From contig CAINUN010000055.1 of the NCBI GenBank assembly GCA_903853805.1, positions 1 to 64,000 of the forward strand: a DNA stretch of 64,000 nt. The letters are read 5' to 3'. Numbering within the stretch: position 1 is the first letter of the stretch; every line of letters starts with the position of its first letter. The translations under genes were made by a program, and so were the position numbers. Shown here one piece after another: positions 61,904-64,000 of the stretch. The notes under the pieces are model-generated. The model saw only the letters and a program-made list of their open reading frames with translations. It searched no databases and had not been told where the DNA came from. Source of the DNA: an uncultured Bacteroidota bacterium (lineage in GTDB: Bacteria; Bacteroidota; Bacteroidia; Chitinophagales; Chitinophagaceae).

Positions 61904-63943
61904 CTACTCCTTTACCAACTTCCCTCGATATATAACATCGTTTATAGTGGCTTCATAAAAATAAAAACCAGCGGCTAATTGATAGATTGGAATTCGTATG
62001 TCTTGCAAGTTAGAGAAGTCGCAAAGGTTTTGTTGTAGCATACTTCTTCCATCTGACGTGTAAAGTATAAATGTAGCCTTTTCTATTAATGCTGCTTTGG
62101 TAGATAAAATGATGTCAGTTCTCGCAGGATTTGGATATACAATGAGGATATTGTTATTGTCTGTTTTGTTCACCAATACAGTGGATGAATTAACAATGCT
62201 GCTGTCGTTGCTTACTATATTCAAGCGATAATAAACTGTGTCTTTTACCAATGAATCGGAGGCGGTATAAATACTTATATCAAGTTGATTGTTTGCATGA
62301 AAGGTATCAATGGTTGTGAAATGCAGATTGTCGGTGCTGCGTGTCAATTCATAACGGAGCAGATTGGTTTCGTGGCTTACTTTCCATCCAAGCGAAACAA
62401 GACGAGCATCATTTACTATTCCTGAAAAAGAAAGCAAATCAAGAGGCAAGTTGCAAGCAAGAGGACGCATTGGTTGCGGACCATTGGCATTAGTGGTCAA
62501 GCTTTGATGAATGATGTATCGAGCACCAAGAATATCATCAAACGAGGGTTGATGGTTCATCATGCCTTTGTCCATTGAATAATGCATGAGGTCGGCGGTG
62601 TTGATGACATGATTAAGCTGGATGCCATGCCCTAATTCATGAGTTATTACCGATTGAAAATCATATTGATTATTGCCAATATTATGCTCATCAAAGTTCC
62701 AATTGACGGCATCATCAAATACTATATCCATCTCCGAAACATACCAATCATATGCTTGACCGGGTTGACCTTTGCCAGTGTAATAACTGATGAGTTTGCC
62801 CAAGAGACCCGCAGGTAATTCATTGCCTTCATCAAAACGAACCACATTGGTTTCATCTTGTGCGATGTTATTGATGGTTGTGTTGTTGGGTGCAATATTC
62901 CAATTCATGGTAGTTGTACACCAACTATTCAATGCTCGGTTGAAAGCTGCAATAGCACCTGAGTTTTGTTGAAAGGCAATGTTGAACTGAAAAGAATAAC
63001 CGCCCATTCCATTTAGATTGACAAGATCTGAACGAAAAGGAAAACCCTTATAATCGAAATTGGAGTATGTGAAGTTGATGGTAAGCGGCGTCAAACTTGT
63101 CGCAGATTCACCATTTGCTTTGGCTACTATAAAATTGCCCGTACCTGCACAACCAATTGTAGTCATTACCGTAGAAGGCATTCGAAGCACAATCATCGAG
63201 TCATTCCAAAAAAGGTAATGAGCATTGGTGGGTTGAACAAAAGTTTGTCCGCCATCATTGGCATTGGGAAACTCTACAAAACCCCCATTTCTTTCTTCGC
63301 CAAAACCAAATCCTTTGATGATTAGATAACTATTGGTGCCGCCCGAAATGAGGTTGGGTGTAAATGATTTGACAGCAACTGTAGCCGTTGTTTTTTGAGC
63401 CATTGTATTTATGGCTTGTAGCAGCAATTCATCAGTTTGAATGGAGATTGCTTTTTGATGTGTGGCTGTTTCGATTGCATTTCTTGCAGCTGTAATTGAA
63501 GGGTAAGCATAGAAAGGTTCGTTAGCAAGATTGTGGTGGAGGTCGTATTGAATAAAACCTTGCAAACTGCTATATACAGAAAAGGCATCTTGAACTATGC
63601 TAGAAGGTTGACAAAGGAAAATGCCGTATTGGTTGTTGAATAATTGAAGTGTGGAACTGTGCTCTATTCTTGTATTTTCAAGAGTACCGCCTTCGGTAAT
63701 GACATTGATTTGAATGGGAGCTTTTCCTTTAAACACTTGCAATACTTCTACAGAATTAGACGTGTAAATCATGTTGTGTTGAGTATTCCAAAACGAATGT
63801 TGCGCCACTACTTTCCCTTCTAAAATTAACGACGATGCTGCCACTCTTTGATTCATAGAAATCGGAAAGAGCATACAGTGGTCGGCAGCAAAGGAAAAGT
63901 TGATGGAACCAATCAACAGCCAAAACAAGAACCTGATTTTCAT
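61904..63943 (-). CDS. T9SS-secreted metzincin-like metallopeptidase
   Basis: 679 residues. Signal peptide (FLFWLLIGSINFSFAAD). The zinc site HELGHGIQLNH supplies H435, E436, H439 and H445 with metzincin spacing (the usual Gly at position 8 is Gln), followed by a Met-turn-like LMHYSM. The fold continues with a beta-sandwich and ends in a type A sorting tail (VYPNPARTDIIL to KLVKE). It should be active outside the cell. An N-terminal stretch before the peptidase domain is probably a propeptide or binding domain. Convergent with corA. The last 57 bases of the window (63944-64000) hold its leader. Confidence 0.85.
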   Translation of the reverse strand: MKIRFLFWLLIGSINFSFAADHCMLFPISMNQRVAASSLILEGKVVAQHSFWNTQHNMIYTSNSVEVLQVFKGKAPIQINVITEGGTLENTRIEHSSTLQLFNNQYGIFLCQPSSIVQDAFSVYSSLQGFIQYDLHHNLANEPFYAYPSITAARNAIETATHQKAISIQTDELLLQAINTMAQKTTATVAVKSFTPNLISGGTNSYLIIKGFGFGEERNGGFVEFPNANDGGQTFVQPTNAHYLFWNDSMIVLRMPSTVMTTIGCAGTGNFIVAKANGESATSLTPLTINFTYSNFDYKGFPFRSDLVNLNGMGGYSFQFNIAFQQNSGAIAAFNRALNSWCTTTMNWNIAPNNTTINNIAQDETNVVRFDEGNELPAGLLGKLISYYTGKGQPGQAYDWYVSEMDIVFDDAVNWNFDEHNIGNNQYDFQSVITHELGHGIQLNHVINTADLMHYSMDKGMMNHQPSFDDILGARYIIHQSLTTNANGPQPMRPLACNLPLDLLSFSGIVNDARLVSLGWKVSHETNLLRYELTRSTDNLHFTTIDTFHANNQLDISIYTASDSLVKDTVYYRLNIVSNDSSIVNSSTVLVNKTDNNNILIVYPNPARTDIILSTKAALIEKATFILYTSDGRSMLQQNLCDFSNLQDIRIPIYQLAAGFYFYEATINDVIYRGKLVKE

Positions 63944-64000
63944 GGCTCTAATTTCGAAGAAAAGAATGAATTTCTGTTTTTTCTTGTTACAAAATAATTC

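Overview
This window comes from a Bacteroidota chromosome. The evidence is an AT-rich sequence, about ten genes or gene remnants that end in a type IX secretion (T9SS) C-terminal sorting tail, a fused ccoNO cytochrome oxidase gene, a DUF2723 membrane protein, an IPExxxVDY-family protein, and promoter-like TAnnTTTG / TAnTTTGC boxes with no Shine-Dalgarno signal. I cannot place it below phylum. I saw no rRNA, tRNA, CRISPR array, integrase or transposase gene.

Layout. (1) 1-10 kb is accessory: a small unknown protein, a giant T9SS protein whose metallopeptidase motif has lost its glutamate, a second T9SS protein, then two toxin-antitoxin loci. Both toxin genes are broken, and each locus follows a copy of the same repeat with a terminator. 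(2) 10-21 kb is mostly housekeeping: mtaB, an RsmF-like methyltransferase, a LysM protein, holB, a secreted metallopeptidase, a LuxE-like protein and a GNAT, ending in a MITE-like inverted repeat. (3) 21-27.5 kb is a cbb3 oxidase operon on the minus strand (ccoS-ccoNO-ccoQ-ccoP-ccoG-fixH-tauE/safE-like), with two palindromes upstream. (4) 27.5-41.5 kb holds a glycosyltransferase, a frameshifted T9SS protein, a DUF2723 protein, purA, pabB and a membrane protein/histidine kinase/response regulator operon. (5) 41.8-53.5 kb is a repeat-rich accessory island: very small membrane ORFs beside a phage-type lysozyme, a GxxExxY protein wrapped in inverted repeats, a T9SS remnant, a T9SS propeller, a paralogue of the first gene, a lipoprotein/DUF4384-like/caspase operon and a DUF433/DUF5615 pair. 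(6) 53.5-64 kb has a TMEM175 channel, a DUF3830 protein, CorA and four T9SS proteins.

Main discovery candidate. Five copies of a 30-33 nt element occur at 928-957, 42670-42702, 44976-45005, 48366-48398 and 49025-49055, all on the + strand and only in the accessory zones. Each can fold as an H-type pseudoknot and ends 15-33 nt before a start codon. The first stem changes sequence between copies while keeping its pairing (CCC/GGG, CCUC/GAGG, CGGA/UCCG), whereas loop 2 (GAAAA) and the end of loop 3 (AGAGUA) do not change. It looks like a cis-acting RNA leader (riboswitch-like or translational) controlling a set of envelope-associated accessory genes. I do not recognise it as a family I can name with confidence.
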